Notes: a model not told the origin generated them from the sequence alone. Counted from the first letter of the stretch, positions 36,615-45,880 are shown. The stretch is DNA of 47,990 nucleotides from an uncultured Bacteroides sp. (GCA_902388495.1 CABMPP010000032.1:1-47990); one strand, 5' to 3'. A program made the numbers and translations.

Positions 36615-37859
36615 TTAAGCACTTTGTAGTCTTGCCATATTTGCTTTTTCAAGTTGGCGTTTTGCGTAATCCAGTGTCACCACAAAGCTATCTTTGTGTT
36701 CGGACGGGATTTCGAACATAACATCCATCATGATTGTCTCCACAATAGAGCGTAAACCACGGGCACCCAACTTGTATTCAATCGCTTTATCAACGATATA
36801 TTCAAATACAGCATCTTCAAAAGTAAGCTTCACATGATCCATTTCAAACAGCTTGATGTATTGCTTGATAATAGAGTTCTTCGGCTCCGTGAGAATAGCA
36901 CGCAGTGCTGCGCGGTCCAAAGGATTCAAATAGGTCAATACCGGAAGACGGCCGATGATTTCGGGTATCAGTCCGAATGCCTTCAAATCCTGAGGAGCAA
37001 TGTATTGCATCATATTATTCTTATCGATAACAGCCGTATTGCGTACAGCGCTATATCCCACCACATGGGTGTTCAGGCGTTGGGCAATCTTCTTCTCGAT
37101 GCCATCAAAAGCACCGCCGCAAATGAACAGAATATTCTTGGTATTTACCGGAATCATCTTCTGGTCAGGGTGCTTACGTCCACCTTGTGGCGGAACGTTT
37201 ACCACTGAACCTTCCAGAAGTTTCAGCAATCCTTGCTGTACACCTTCACCGCTCACATCACGGGTGATAGACGGATTATCGCTCTTACGGGCAATCTTGT
37301 CTATTTCGTCAATGAACACAATACCTTGTTCGGCTTCGGGTACATTGTAATCTGCCACCTGCAACAGACGGGTCAGAATACTCTCAATATCCTCACCCAC
37401 GTAACCGGCTTCGGTCAACACCGTTGCATCTACAATCGTAAAAGGTACATGCAGCAGTTTGGCGATGGTACGTGCCAGCAACGTCTTACCCGTACCTGTA
37501 CTACCTACCATAATAATATTGGATTTTTCAATTTCCACATCATCTCCACCGTCTTTCTGGAGCAGACGCTTATAATGGTTGTACACCGATACCGACAAGA
37601 AACGTTTGGCGTCATCCTGACCAATGACATACTGATCAAGAAAATCCTTAATCTCTACGGGTTTAGGAAGTTCTTCCAGATTCAGCTTCGTGGCACCGCC
37701 CTTTTTGTTCGCCCCCAAGGCCTCTTGAGTAATCTCATAGGCCTGGGTAGCACAACTATCACAGATGTAACCGTTCATCCCCGTAATGAGGAAACCGACT
37801 TCATCTTCAGAGCGTCCGCAGAAACTGCATCTGTTTTTATTCTTTCTTGAATCTGCCAT
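36615..37859 (-). CDS. clpX: ATP-dependent Clp protease ATP-binding subunit ClpX
   Basis: This 414-residue AAA+ unfoldase feeds substrates to ClpP. The N-terminal zinc-binding domain has four cysteines (CSFCGR ... CDSCA). Walker A is [12 protein letters not shown], Walker B is [14 protein letters not shown], and the pore loop region [11 protein letters not shown] is present. The substrate/ClpP-contact part ([15 protein letters not shown] and the IGF-like loop region) matches the family. It starts 2 bases after the clpP stop, so the two are co-translated. Confidence 0.97.
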   Translation of the reverse strand: MADSRKNKNRCSFCGRSEDEVGFLITGMNGYICDSCATQAYEITQEALGANKKGGATKLNLEELPKPVEIKDFLDQYVIGQDDAKRFLSVSVYNHYKRLLQKDGGDDVEIEKSNIIMVGSTGTGKTLLARTIAKLLHVPFTIVDATVLTEAGYVGEDIESILTRLLQVADYNVPEAEQGIVFIDEIDKIARKSDNPSITRDVSGEGVQQGLLKLLEGSVVNVPPQGGRKHPDQKMIPVNTKNILFICGGAFDGIEKKIAQRLNTHVVGYSAVRNTAVIDKNNMMQYIAPQDLKAFGLIPEIIGRLPVLTYLNPLDRAALRAILTEPKNSIIKQYIKLFEMDHVKLTFEDAVFEYIVDKAIEYKLGARGLRSIVETIMMDVMFEIPSEHKDSFVVTLDYAKRQLEKANMARLQSA

Positions 37860-37861
37860 AT

Positions 37862-38524
37862 TTATTTTTTAATCAACACTTCATCTACCATACCATATTC
37901 TTTGGCTTCCTGAGCCGTCATCCAATAGTCACGGTCTGAATCAGCCCATACCTTGTCGAAAGGAGTATGAGAATGGTCGGCGATAATAGTATAAAGTTCT
38001 TTCTTCAACTTCTGGATTTCACGTGCTGTAATCTCAATATCCGAAGCTTGTCCCTGCGCACCACCCATCGGCTGGTGTATCATCACGCGGGAGTGGGTCA
38101 ATGCAGAGCGCTTGCCTTCGGCACCTGCTACCAGCAACACAGCTGCCATACTGGCCGCCATACCCGTACAGATAGTGGCTACATCACTGCTGATGAACTG
38201 CATGGTATCGTAAATACCCAGGCCGGCATATACCGAACCGCCCGGCGAGTTGATATAGATAGAGATATCCTTACCCGGATCTACCGAATCCAGATAAAGC
38301 AACTGCGCCTGCAATGTATTGGCAGTATAGTCGTCTATCTGCGTACCGAGGAAGATGATGCGGTCCATCATCAGGCGGGAGAATACGTCCAACTGTGTAA
38401 CGTTGAGCTGACGCTCTTCAAGGATATAGGGATTCAAATAACCGGCTTGTGACTTAATCACATCGTCCAGCACCAAGCTGTTCATACCTAAATGCTTGGT
38501 GGCGTATTTTCTAAATTCATCCAT
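37862..38524 (-). CDS. clpP: ATP-dependent Clp protease proteolytic subunit ClpP
   Basis: A 220-residue serine peptidase. The catalytic serine is S125 in GMAASMAAVLL, the catalytic histidine is in HSRVMIHQPMGG, and the active-site aspartate lies further downstream in the DRDYWMTAQEAKEYG region. The start at 38524 (MDEFRKYATKHLG) is preferred. The longer open frame has no family sequence and overlaps the promoter. It is transcribed with clpX from a promoter that lies across the tig terminator. Confidence 0.96.
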   Translation of the reverse strand: MDEFRKYATKHLGMNSLVLDDVIKSQAGYLNPYILEERQLNVTQLDVFSRLMMDRIIFLGTQIDDYTANTLQAQLLYLDSVDPGKDISIYINSPGGSVYAGLGIYDTMQFISSDVATICTGMAASMAAVLLVAGAEGKRSALTHSRVMIHQPMGGAQGQASDIEITAREIQKLKKELYTIIADHSHTPFDKVWADSDRDYWMTAQEAKEYGMVDEVLIKK

Positions 38525-38555
38525 TTTCTTGCTGTTTTTAAATTTAATATAGTTG

Positions 38556-38587
38556 CAAAGAAACGAAAAAGAACACAGAGACACAAA
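38556..38587 (-). promoter_or_regulatory. Promoter of clpPX
   Basis: TTTG (plus 38584-38587), 20 bases, then TTTCTTTG (38556-38563), one mismatch from TAnnTTTG. The -33 element overlaps the T-run of the tig terminator. Confidence 0.55.
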
Positions 38588-38623
38588 AAAACACAGAGTT
38601 ATAGTTTGTCAAACTCTGTGTTT
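38584..38623 (-). terminator. Intrinsic terminator of tig
   Basis: AAACACAGAGT and ACTCTGTGTTT pair perfectly (plus 38613-38623 and 38588-38598) around a loop of about 14 bases, followed on the minus strand by T residues. Confidence 0.85.
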
Positions 38624-38656
38624 CTTTATAAAATTTAGCCGCAGGCTGGCAAAGTC

Positions 38657-40012
38657 TTATGCAAACATCTTGTTAAACTCTTCCATTGAAACTGTCTTAT
38701 TGTCCAGTTTCACCTGAGCCTTCAGTGCTGTGGCCAATCTGGCTTCAACAACACGGTTTACCAAGCCTTCGATGCTTTCTTTCTTCTTCAGCATTTCTTT
38801 GGAATAGTTTTCCAGAATTTCATCGGGTACGCTCATCATACCATATTGTGCAAACTGTGCACGGGTAGCTTCTTTAGCCATATTGGTGATATCTTCCTGT
38901 TCAACCTTGATATCGTTAGCTTTCACCAACTGTTCTTTAATCAGGTGCCAGGTCAGTTCTTCGATGCTCTTGTCGTAATTGTCTTCTACGAACTTTTCAT
39001 CCTTATCGGGGTTGTTCAGACGCATGATGCGCTTCAGCAGTGCATCCGGGAATTCCAGCTTACCTACTTTCTCCATCAACACCTTACGTGCATCGATCAG
39101 GAACTTATAGTCGCTGTCGGCAACAAACTGAGCGGCAATAGCTTCTTTCACTTTGGCACGGAATTCTTCTTCGGTCTTCACTACACCTTCACCAAATACC
39201 TGGTCAAAGATTTCCTGAGTCAAGTCGCCGGGTACGAAGCGGGTAACCTCTTCTACCTGGAAGCTGAAATTAGATTTCATATTTGCAACAGCCTCTTTCT
39301 CAATCTTCAGCAAAGAAGACAGTTCGGCATCGTTTCCATCCCAAGCAGTGTACGGGTTGAATACGAGTACATCATTCACCTTTGCACCGGCAAAGATAGC
39401 CTTCTGTTCGTCATTCTTCATGTAAGACGGCATCATAACGGCACCTTCCACCTGAACGCCGCCTTCTTTTGTATTACCCTCTTCATCGAGTTCGGCAAGC
39501 AAACCTTTCAGCATGTCGTTATCTTCGTAAACATCCACCTGATCGTACTTACCATTGCGTTGAGTATAAGCTTTGATCTGGTTGTTCACCATATCTTCCG
39601 TTACCTCAATCGTATAGTAGTCTACTTTATCTTTGTCACTGACCTCAGCCTTGAATTCAGGAGCCAGAGCAATGTCGAACAAGAATTCGAATTCTTCCAT
39701 TGTATCGAAGTCGATTTCCTGCTGCTTGTCTTCGTTCGGCAGAGGTTCGCCCAGTATTTCAACTTTGTTGTCTTGGATATACTTATATACTGCATCGGAA
39801 AGCAGCTTGTTAACTTCTTCGGCTATTACTGACTTACCATACATTTTCTTAACCAGGCTCATCGGCACCATACCTTTACGGAAACCGGGGATCTGAGCTT
39901 TCTGACGGAAATTTTTCAATGATTTGTCTACCTTTTCCTGATAGTCTGCTTTCTCAAGCTTTACAGTAAGCAATGCGCTTACCTTGTCAATGTTTTGCAA
40001 TGAAACGTTCAT
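38657..40012 (-). CDS. tig: Trigger factor
   Basis: This 451-residue ribosome-associated chaperone binds nascent chains. The ribosome-docking motif appears as IPGFRKGMVPMSLVKKMYG near residues 38-56. The PPIase-like middle domain is divergent, as in other Bacteroidetes trigger factors. The long helical C-terminal domain (about 255-451) matches the family. The gene sits upstream of clpP and clpX, the common tig-clpP-clpX order, but a strong terminator and separate promoters divide them here. Confidence 0.94.
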   Translation of the reverse strand: MNVSLQNIDKVSALLTVKLEKADYQEKVDKSLKNFRQKAQIPGFRKGMVPMSLVKKMYGKSVIAEEVNKLLSDAVYKYIQDNKVEILGEPLPNEDKQQEIDFDTMEEFEFLFDIALAPEFKAEVSDKDKVDYYTIEVTEDMVNNQIKAYTQRNGKYDQVDVYEDNDMLKGLLAELDEEGNTKEGGVQVEGAVMMPSYMKNDEQKAIFAGAKVNDVLVFNPYTAWDGNDAELSSLLKIEKEAVANMKSNFSFQVEEVTRFVPGDLTQEIFDQVFGEGVVKTEEEFRAKVKEAIAAQFVADSDYKFLIDARKVLMEKVGKLEFPDALLKRIMRLNNPDKDEKFVEDNYDKSIEELTWHLIKEQLVKANDIKVEQEDITNMAKEATRAQFAQYGMMSVPDEILENYSKEMLKKKESIEGLVNRVVEARLATALKAQVKLDNKTVSMEEFNKMFA

Positions 40013-40065
40013 TCTGACAATTATTTATTTGATTTATACTTTATTCCATATCTCAAATGAGGGTG

Positions 40066-40096
40066 CAAAATTAGCGTTATTCTTTCAATTATCAAA
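40066..40096 (-). promoter_or_regulatory. Promoter of tig
   Basis: TTTG (plus 40093-40096), exactly 19 bases, then a perfect TAATTTTG (40066-40073) on the minus strand, 54 bases upstream of the start. This is the best consensus promoter in the window. Confidence 0.8.
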
Positions 40097-40254
40097 AAAC
40101 ATTGCCGAATTATTTCCCTGCATCCTACAAATACAACACATAACCTGACAGAATCAAACCGGATTCTGTCATCAGTTGAAAAACAAATAGTAATTATTTA
40201 AAGACCTTGAGCCCATATTCGAAAGAAAAATGAAAAAATAATTGCTGAAAAACA

Positions 40255-40284
40255 TTGTTAATCGGAATATTATATGTTTCTTTG
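40255..40284 (+). promoter_or_regulatory. Promoter of the RRM-protein gene
   Basis: TTG (40255-40257), 19 bases, then TTTCTTTG (40277-40284), one mismatch from TAnnTTTG. The predicted start near 40291 gives a leader of about 150 nt. The rest of the 432-base gap between tig and this gene shows only AT-rich sequence besides the tig promoter. Confidence 0.55.
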
Positions 40285-40358
40285 CTGCGGAATGATGGTG
40301 CATTAGTTTCTCGATTTCTATTACATAGTTTTTACTTCCGTTCAAAAAACGTTTTTGT

Positions 40359-40413
40359 AAACTCTCTGTCGTTTTAATCCTTTTATTATTCAGCCCACCT
40401 TCCAAGAGAGTTT
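40359..40413 (+). repeat. Long-range inverted repeat in the RRM-gene leader
   Basis: AAACTCTCT (40359-40367) and AGAGAGTTT (40405-40413) are perfect complements 37 bases apart, ending 31 bases before the ATG. A short palindrome CAAAAAACGTTTTTG lies just before it (40343-40357). Such structure in the leader of an RNA-binding protein gene suggests post-transcriptional self-control. Confidence 0.5.
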
Positions 40414-40444
40414 TATTCATTTATTTATTTTATCATTTTTCATT

Positions 40445-40693
40445 ATGAACATTTATGTTGGAAACCTTAACTACCGCGTTAAGGAAGGTGACCTGCAGAA
40501 GGTCATGGAAGATTACGGTGCAGTATCTTCTATCAAATTTATCAATGATCGCGCAACCGGACGTTTCAGAGGCATCGCTTTTGTAGAAATGGAAGACGGC
40601 GCTGCTGCAGCCAAAGCTATTTCTGAACTGGATGGAGCCGAATTCTTCGGACGCCAAATGGTAGTGAAAGAAGCAAGACCTCCGAAATACTAA
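40445..40693 (+). CDS. Single-RRM RNA-binding protein
   Basis: This 82-residue protein is one RNA recognition motif with a short basic tail. RNP2 is IYVGNLNYRV at residues 2-11 and RNP1 is RFRGIAFVEM at about 40-49. The beta-alpha-beta-beta-alpha-beta order is complete. Bacteroidetes encode several such proteins (Rbp family), and some bind mRNAs and small RNAs, possibly taking the place of Hfq. It is monocistronic, with a long structured leader and a strong terminator. Confidence 0.93.
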   Translation: MNIYVGNLNYRVKEGDLQKVMEDYGAVSSIKFINDRATGRFRGIAFVEMEDGAAAAKAISELDGAEFFGRQMVVKEARPPKY

Positions 40694-40708
40694 TTATAAA
40701 GGAGAATG

Positions 40709-40739
40709 AAAAAAAGACCGCCAAAAGCGGTCTTTTTTT
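40709..40739 (+). terminator. Bidirectional terminator between RRM gene and lptB
   Basis: AAAAAGACCGC and GCGGTCTTTTT pair around CAAAA, with A- and T-runs on both sides, so it can stop both the plus-strand RRM transcript and the minus-strand lptB transcript. Confidence 0.9.
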
Positions 40740-40768
40740 ATTATAGGAATGGCTGAACGAAAGAGCCA

Positions 40769-41524
40769 CTATTTCATAAAGTCTTTCCGACGAAGTACGA
40801 AGCTATTACTCAAGTATTTTTCACGCACAATCTTGTTTTCGGCCAGCTCTTCCGGAGTACCCTGGAAAAGGATTTTACCTTCAAACAATAAGTAGGCACG
40901 GTCGGTAATGCTCAATGTTTCCTGTACATTATGGTCGGTAATCAAAATGCCGATATTACGGTCCTTCAGCTTCCACACAATCTGCTGAATGTCTTCTACG
41001 GCAATAGGGTCGACTCCGGCAAAAGGTTCATCAAGCATAATAAACTTAGGGTCGATGGCAAGACAGCGGGCAATCTCCGTACGACGGCGCTCACCACCGG
41101 ACAACTGGTTACCTTTATTCTTTCGCACCTTCTGCAAACGAAATTCAGCAATCAAGCTTTCCAGTTTCTCCTTCTGATACTCCAAAGGTTTATCAGTCAT
41201 TTCAAGCACAGATGTAATGTTATCTTCCACACTCATCTGGCGGAACACGGATGCTTCCTGTGCCAAATAGCCAATACCCGTCTGCGCACGCTTATACACC
41301 GGATATTTCGTAATATCCAGGTCATTCAAGAAGATGCGGCCCTCATTCGGAGTAATCAGCCCCACGGTCATATAGAACGAGGTTGTCTTACCGGCACCGT
41401 TCGGTCCCAGCAACCCTACAATCTCACCTTGCTTCACATCAATGGAAACATGGCTCACCACCGTACGCTTACCGTACTTTTTAACCAAATCTTCCGTGCG
41501 AAGCACCATTCTGCTTTCTTCCAT
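40769..41524 (-). CDS. lptB: LPS export ABC transporter ATP-binding protein
   Basis: This 251-residue ATPase powers LPS extraction by LptFG. Walker A is [13 protein letters not shown], the signature is [16 protein letters not shown], Walker B is [15 protein letters not shown], and the switch histidine is in [11 protein letters not shown]. These are the LptB forms. I chose the start at [13 protein letters not shown] (41524); the sixth codon (41509) is also possible. The frame further upstream overlaps the divergent mlaE gene and is not family sequence. The window also holds an OstA/LptA-like gene, but not next to it. Confidence 0.94.
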   Translation of the reverse strand: MEESRMVLRTEDLVKKYGKRTVVSHVSIDVKQGEIVGLLGPNGAGKTTSFYMTVGLITPNEGRIFLNDLDITKYPVYKRAQTGIGYLAQEASVFRQMSVEDNITSVLEMTDKPLEYQKEKLESLIAEFRLQKVRKNKGNQLSGGERRRTEIARCLAIDPKFIMLDEPFAGVDPIAVEDIQQIVWKLKDRNIGILITDHNVQETLSITDRAYLLFEGKILFQGTPEELAENKIVREKYLSNSFVLRRKDFMK

Positions 41525-41541
41525 ACTTGCGTTATTTTGCC

Positions 41542-41581
41542 GCAAATGTAGCAAAAATAAGCTGAAATGATGTACATTTGC
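41542..41581. promoter_or_regulatory. Mirror-image divergent promoters of lptB and mlaE
   Basis: GCAAATGTA (41542-41550) and TACATTTGC (41573-41581) are perfect inverted copies. Each contains a perfect -7 box TACATTTG, one per strand, facing outward. Neither has a clear TTG at 19-20 bp. The predicted start sites are about 10-15 bases from the respective ATGs. Confidence 0.6.
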
Positions 41582-41600
41582 ACACAAATACTTATGAGTT

Positions 41601-42344
41601 ATGATTAAAGCATTCAGAACAGTGGGAAGATATATCATACTGATGGGCCGTGTATTTGCCCGTCCCGAACGTATGCGTATGTTTTTCCGCCAATATGTCA
41701 ACGAGTTAGAACAGCTCGGTGTAAATTCTATCGGCATCGTATTGTTGATATCGTTCTTCATCGGAGCCGTAATCACCATACAGATCAAGTTGAACATCGA
41801 AAGTCCTTTCATGCCCCGTTGGACAGTGGGATATGTTACCCGCGAAATTATGCTGCTGGAGTTCTCATCCTCTATCATGTGTCTGATTCTTGCGGGAAAA
41901 GTCGGTTCCAACATTGCTTCCGAGCTAGGCACCATGCGGGTAACCCAGCAGATAGATGCACTTGAAATCATGGGAGTCAATTCTGCCAATTACTTGATTC
42001 TACCTAAAATTGCAGCTATGGTGACAACCATTCCGCTGATGGTAACGTTCAGTATATTTGCCGGCATCATTGGTGCTTTCTGTACCTGCTGGTTTGGCGG
42101 TATCATGTCGGCTGTCGATTTGGAATACGGTCTGCAATACATGTTTGTGGAATGGTTCATTTGGTGCGGTATCATCAAGTCCCTGTTCTTTGCCTTCATC
42201 ATTGCCAGCGTATCGGCCTTCTTCGGCTATACGGTCGAGGGTGGGTCCATCGAAGTAGGAAAAGCATCCACCGACTCCGTAGTATGCAGCAGCGTACTTA
42301 TCTTGTTTGCCGACTTGATACTGACGCAGTTGCTGATGGGATAA
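41601..42344 (+). CDS. mlaE: MlaE-family phospholipid ABC transporter permease
   Basis: This 247-residue permease has five or six hydrophobic helices and the MlaE-family core ([15 protein letters not shown], then [28 protein letters not shown]). It belongs to the Mla system, which moves phospholipids between the membranes and keeps the outer membrane asymmetric. It is followed after 47 bases by mlaF. No MCE-domain gene (mlaD) lies in the window; in Bacteroidetes it may be next to it or elsewhere. Confidence 0.9.
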   Translation: MIKAFRTVGRYIILMGRVFARPERMRMFFRQYVNELEQLGVNSIGIVLLISFFIGAVITIQIKLNIESPFMPRWTVGYVTREIMLLEFSSSIMCLILAGKVGSNIASELGTMRVTQQIDALEIMGVNSANYLILPKIAAMVTTIPLMVTFSIFAGIIGAFCTCWFGGIMSAVDLEYGLQYMFVEWFIWCGIIKSLFFAFIIASVSAFFGYTVEGGSIEVGKASTDSVVCSSVLILFADLILTQLLMG

Positions 42345-42391
42345 GGAGAAATTTCAAAATTCTCAATTTTCAATTCTTAATTAAACAAAGA

Positions 42392-43162
42392 ATGATCGAA
42401 CTGAAAGGACTTTATAAGTCATTTGAAGAAAAAGAGGTACTGAAAGATATTAATGCCACTTTCGAAAATGGGAAAACCAATCTAATCATAGGTCAGAGTG
42501 GTTCAGGAAAGACTGTACTGATGAAGTGCATCGTAGGGCTGCTAACGCCGGACAGAGGAGAACTGCTATACGACAGCCGTAACTTTCTTGCCATGAGTAA
42601 AAAGGAGAAGAAAGCGCTCCGCCGGGAAATGGGAATGATTTTTCAAAGCGCCGCCTTATTCGACTCCATGACAGTACTAGACAATGTCATGTTCCCTTTG
42701 AACATGTTCAGCAACGACACTCTGCGCGACCGTACCCGCCGTGCCATGTTCTGTCTGGAACGCGTCAACCTGATTGAAGCCAAAGATAAATTTCCCGGAG
42801 AAATCAGCGGCGGTATGCAGAAGCGTGTAGCCATTGCCCGCGCCATTGCCCTGAACCCTCAATACCTGTTTTGCGACGAGCCGAACTCCGGCCTGGACCC
42901 CAAAACATCACTTGTCATCGACGAACTGGTGCAGGACATCACCCGAGAGTACAACATGACTACCCTCATCAACACCCACGACATGAACTCCGTAATGGGT
43001 ATCGGCGAAAAGATTATCTACATTTACGAAGGTTGCAAAGAGTGGGAAGGCAGTAAAGACGATATCTTCACCTCCACCAACGAACGCCTGAACAATTTCG
43101 TCTTTGCTTCAGACTTATTCCAAAAGGTAAGAGAAGTAGAGCTTCAAAACATTGAAGGCTAA
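42392..43162 (+). CDS. mlaF: MlaF-family ABC transporter ATP-binding protein
   Basis: A 256-residue ATPase with Walker A GQSGSGKTVLMK, signature ISGGMQKRVAIARAIA, Walker B YLFCDEPNSGLDP and switch histidine in INTHDMNSV. The motif set is that of MlaF. The start at ATG 42392 (MIELKGLYKSF) is the family start; the open frame upstream only overlaps mlaE. It works with the permease encoded just before it. Confidence 0.93.
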   Translation: MIELKGLYKSFEEKEVLKDINATFENGKTNLIIGQSGSGKTVLMKCIVGLLTPDRGELLYDSRNFLAMSKKEKKALRREMGMIFQSAALFDSMTVLDNVMFPLNMFSNDTLRDRTRRAMFCLERVNLIEAKDKFPGEISGGMQKRVAIARAIALNPQYLFCDEPNSGLDPKTSLVIDELVQDITREYNMTTLINTHDMNSVMGIGEKIIYIYEGCKEWEGSKDDIFTSTNERLNNFVFASDLFQKVREVELQNIEG

Positions 43163-43186
43163 CAGCCTGAAGTCTTCCCTACCCCT

Positions 43187-43323
43187 ATAAAAAGAGACAT
43201 CCGGAACACACGTTCCAGATGTCTCATCCTCATAAAACCAGTTAATAGAATTGACTTATATCATCACGATATATTTTGATTGTCTTCATTGCTTCATTAA
43301 AAGCATGAAGCACAATTTCAATT
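43187..43323 (-). ncRNA. Candidate small RNA antisense-side of mlaF end
   Basis: On the minus strand a perfect -7 box TACCTTTG (plus 43330-43337) is followed about 100 bases later by a 14-bp stem GAGACATC(U)GGAAC / GTTCC(G)GATGTCTC with a GTGT loop (43194-43225), then TTTTTATAG. This gives a transcript of about 135 nt with no gene on that strand. A 32-codon ORF exists (ending KTIKIYRDDISQFY) but its ATG lies inside the -7 box, so only a shorter internal start could be used. The hairpin cannot end mlaF, because the plus strand lacks a T-run after it. Confidence 0.5.
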
Positions 43324-43375
43324 ACATGGCAAAGGTACATAAAACTATGCAATAAAAAAAACCACAGAAAGCTAT

Positions 43376-43500
43376 AATGAACAGAAATTTAGAGGAATTA
43401 CTCAACAATAACTATTCCCCTCAAAACCCCGTCCAACACCATGCCTAGGGCTGTTTTAGCTTTTGGTTCACTGCTAAATCTTCTACGAAATGTTTAAACA
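43376..43500 (-). other. Intergenic stretch with repeated-element look, der-mlaF gap
   Basis: Between the candidate sRNA and the der stop the minus strand holds a stretch with GCCCTAGGC, two tiny overlapping frames (one coding MFKHFVEDLAVNQKLKQP and stop, one containing LGMVLDGVLRGIVIVE) and a partial inverted repeat GAGG-GGAAT / ATTCC-TC. From memory, peptides like the second recur as tiny annotated ORFs in Bacteroides, which would fit a dispersed DNA element; unchecked. I see no gene here that I would defend. Confidence 0.3.
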
Positions 43501-43553
43501 TAAAATTCTTGTCTTTTAACATTTAAAGCATTTCCTACATATTTATTCATCTC

Positions 43554-44867
43554 TTACTTCTGCCTGATATAAATATTAATCGGTGTTCCGGTCAAATTCC
43601 ATTTCTCGCGCATCTTATTCTCCAGGAAACGTCTGTACGGCTCTTTCACATACTGAGGAAGATTTGCGAAATATACAAACGAAGGTACTTGAGTATTAGG
43701 TAACTGCGTGATATATTTTATTTTGATATATTTGCCTTTGATTGAAGGAGGCGGATACGCCTCGATCAGCGGGAGCATTTCCTCGTTCAGACGAGCAGTC
43801 GGAATACGTACCATACGGTTCTCGTATACATTACGCGCCTCTTCCAAGACCTTCAAGATACGCTGTTTGGTCGTTGCCGAACCAAAGATAATGGGGAAGT
43901 CCACAAACGGGGCAAAACGGTTACGGATGGCATCCTCAAAAGTCTTCATTACTTTCACAGTCTTATCCTGCACCAAATCCCACTTATTCACCACTACTAC
44001 CAAGCCTTTGGCATTCTTCTGAATCAAAGAGAAGATATTCAAATCCTGGCTCTCCACACCTCGCGTAGCATCAAGCATCAAGATACAAACATCTGAGTTC
44101 TCAATGGAACGGATAGAACGGATTACAGAATAATATTCCAAATCCTCATTCACCTTATTCTTCTTACGGATACCCGCAGTATCTACCAAATAGAAGTCAA
44201 AGCCGAATTTATTATAGCGGGTATAAATAGAATCACGCGTAGTTCCTGCTATTTCCGTCACAATATTACGGTCCTCTCCAATAAAAGCATTGACGATGGA
44301 AGACTTTCCGGCATTCGGGCGTCCTACTACTGCAAAGCGGGGAATATCCTCATCCAAAATCTCATCCGATTCTTTATTGAACTTACTGACAATAAGGTCC
44401 ATCATATCTCCCGTACCACTACCAGTCACGGCCGAGACACAATAAGGATCGCCCAAGCCCAAACTATAAAATTCAGGGGCATTGTATTGCAACTCATTGT
44501 TATCGGTTTTATTGGCAATCAGTAACACCGGCTTATTGGCACGGCGCAATATAGTAGCTACTTGCATGTCGAGGTCGGTAACTCCGTTCATCACATCCAC
44601 CACAAACAGAATCACGTCAGCTTCTTCTACTGCCATCAGCACCTGCTTGCGGATCTCTTCTTCGAAGATATCGTCGGAATTCACTACCCATCCACCGGTA
44701 TCCACTACTGAAAACTCACGCCCTAACCATTCGGTCTTGCCGTATTGACGATCGCGGGTTGTTCCCGCTTCTTCGTTCACAATTGCCTGACGTGTTTTGG
44801 TCAGACGATTAAATAATGTAGACTTTCCCACATTGGGACGTCCTACGATTGCAACTAAATTTCCCAT
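43554..44867 (-). CDS. der: Ribosome-associated GTPase Der (EngA)
   Basis: This 437-residue protein has two tandem GTPase domains. The first P-loop is [14 protein letters not shown], with DTGGW as G3 and NKTD as G4. The second P-loop is [13 protein letters not shown], with DTAGIRKK and NKWD. A C-terminal KH-like domain follows. Der acts in assembly of the 50S subunit. It lies downstream of era with a 48-base gap that contains only a small hairpin (CGACTG/CAGTCG at 44889-44903), so the two are probably one transcript. Confidence 0.97.
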   Translation of the reverse strand: MGNLVAIVGRPNVGKSTLFNRLTKTRQAIVNEEAGTTRDRQYGKTEWLGREFSVVDTGGWVVNSDDIFEEEIRKQVLMAVEEADVILFVVDVMNGVTDLDMQVATILRRANKPVLLIANKTDNNELQYNAPEFYSLGLGDPYCVSAVTGSGTGDMMDLIVSKFNKESDEILDEDIPRFAVVGRPNAGKSSIVNAFIGEDRNIVTEIAGTTRDSIYTRYNKFGFDFYLVDTAGIRKKNKVNEDLEYYSVIRSIRSIENSDVCILMLDATRGVESQDLNIFSLIQKNAKGLVVVVNKWDLVQDKTVKVMKTFEDAIRNRFAPFVDFPIIFGSATTKQRILKVLEEARNVYENRMVRIPTARLNEEMLPLIEAYPPPSIKGKYIKIKYITQLPNTQVPSFVYFANLPQYVKEPYRRFLENKMREKWNLTGTPINIYIRQK

Positions 44868-44915
44868 AGTTCACACTCTTTGTTTTTGCGACTGTCACAG
44901 TCGTATGAATAACTC

Positions 44916-45797
44916 TTAGTCCAGCTGATAACCGAAATTGCGTAATTCCTTGTCCGAACTGCGCCAGTCTTTATCAACCTTCACAAATGTCTCCAGGAAA
45001 ATCGTCTTCCCGAAGAACTTCTCCAAATCCCGGCGAGCCTCGGTAGCGACTTTCTTCAAAGCCTTTCCCTGCTTGCCTATTATAATACCTTTCTGCGAAT
45101 CGCGCTCCACGTAAATCACCACGCTGATATGTATCTTCTTCGCTTCTTCCTTAAACTGTTCTACTACCACCTCTACCGAATAAGGTATTTCCTTATCGTA
45201 GTACAATAGTATTTTCTCACGGATTATCTCAGTCACAAAGAAACGTGCCGGTTTGTCGGTCCACTGGTCCTTATCAAAATAAGGCGGTGAATCGGGCAAG
45301 AGTTCCTTTACCCGTCTCATCACATAATCCACATTAAACCTCGTGGTGGCCGAAATAGGAATAATCTCTGCTTTCGGAAGCAGTTCCTTCCATGCCTCTA
45401 CCAGTTCCACAAGCTTCTCCTGATTACTCAAATCAATCTTATTGATGAGCAACAGTACCGGAACCTCCATGCGGCTCACTTTCTCTACAAAATCATTATG
45501 CTTGTCGGGCGTCTCAACCACATCCGTCACATACAGCAATACATCTGCATCCGTCAGTGCCGAAGTAGAGAAATTCAGCATAGACTCCTGCAACTTATAG
45601 TTAGGCTTCAGCACTCCCGGTGTATCCGAGAATACAATCTGCATATCGTCCGTATTATAGATACCCATAATCCGATGACGGGTAGTCTGGGCTTTGAAGG
45701 TGGCGATGGAAATACGCTCACCTACCAAAGCATTCATCAATGTCGATTTACCTACATTGGGATTCCCCACGATGTTCACAAAACCTGCTTTATGCAT
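44916..45797 (-). CDS. era: GTPase Era
   Basis: This 293-residue GTPase binds 16S rRNA and promotes 30S maturation. P-loop [15 protein letters not shown]3 DTPGV, G4 NKID and the C-terminal type-II KH domain (IIIGKQGKALKKVATEARRDLE) are all present. The length and start match the family. A terminator-like hairpin lies just upstream after fabH, so era-der may be expressed partly independently of the rpmF-fabH transcript. Confidence 0.97.
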   Translation of the reverse strand: MHKAGFVNIVGNPNVGKSTLMNALVGERISIATFKAQTTRHRIMGIYNTDDMQIVFSDTPGVLKPNYKLQESMLNFSTSALTDADVLLYVTDVVETPDKHNDFVEKVSRMEVPVLLLINKIDLSNQEKLVELVEAWKELLPKAEIIPISATTRFNVDYVMRRVKELLPDSPPYFDKDQWTDKPARFFVTEIIREKILLYYDKEIPYSVEVVVEQFKEEAKKIHISVVIYVERDSQKGIIIGKQGKALKKVATEARRDLEKFFGKTIFLETFVKVDKDWRSSDKELRNFGYQLD

Positions 45798-45820
45798 GAC
45801 TTTAGTATTTGAATTGAGAC

Positions 45821-45856
45821 AAAAAAACGCATCGAATCGAAATAGGATGCGTTTTT
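45821..45856 (-). terminator. Terminator between fabH and era
   Basis: AAAAACGCATC and GATGCGTTTTT pair around 12 bases, followed by more T residues on the minus strand. It lies 24-59 bases upstream of the era start. Confidence 0.85.
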
Positions 45857-45880
45857 ATCGTATATTTTCAGCAACAACCG

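Noticed and set aside
40172..40420. An 82-codon minus-strand frame in the tig-RRM gap
   Set aside because: It lies across the RRM-gene promoter and leader, is Asn/Phe/Lys-rich as random AT-rich frames are, and shows no recognisable domain or promoter.
40769..41989. Extended 406-residue reading of lptB
   Set aside because: The extra 155 residues lie antisense to mlaE and across the divergent promoters. All LptB motifs are in the last 251 residues.
43194..43225. Hairpin as the mlaF terminator
   Set aside because: On the plus strand the stem is followed by ATCCTCATAAAA without a T-run. The T-run is on the other side, so it works for a minus-strand transcript.
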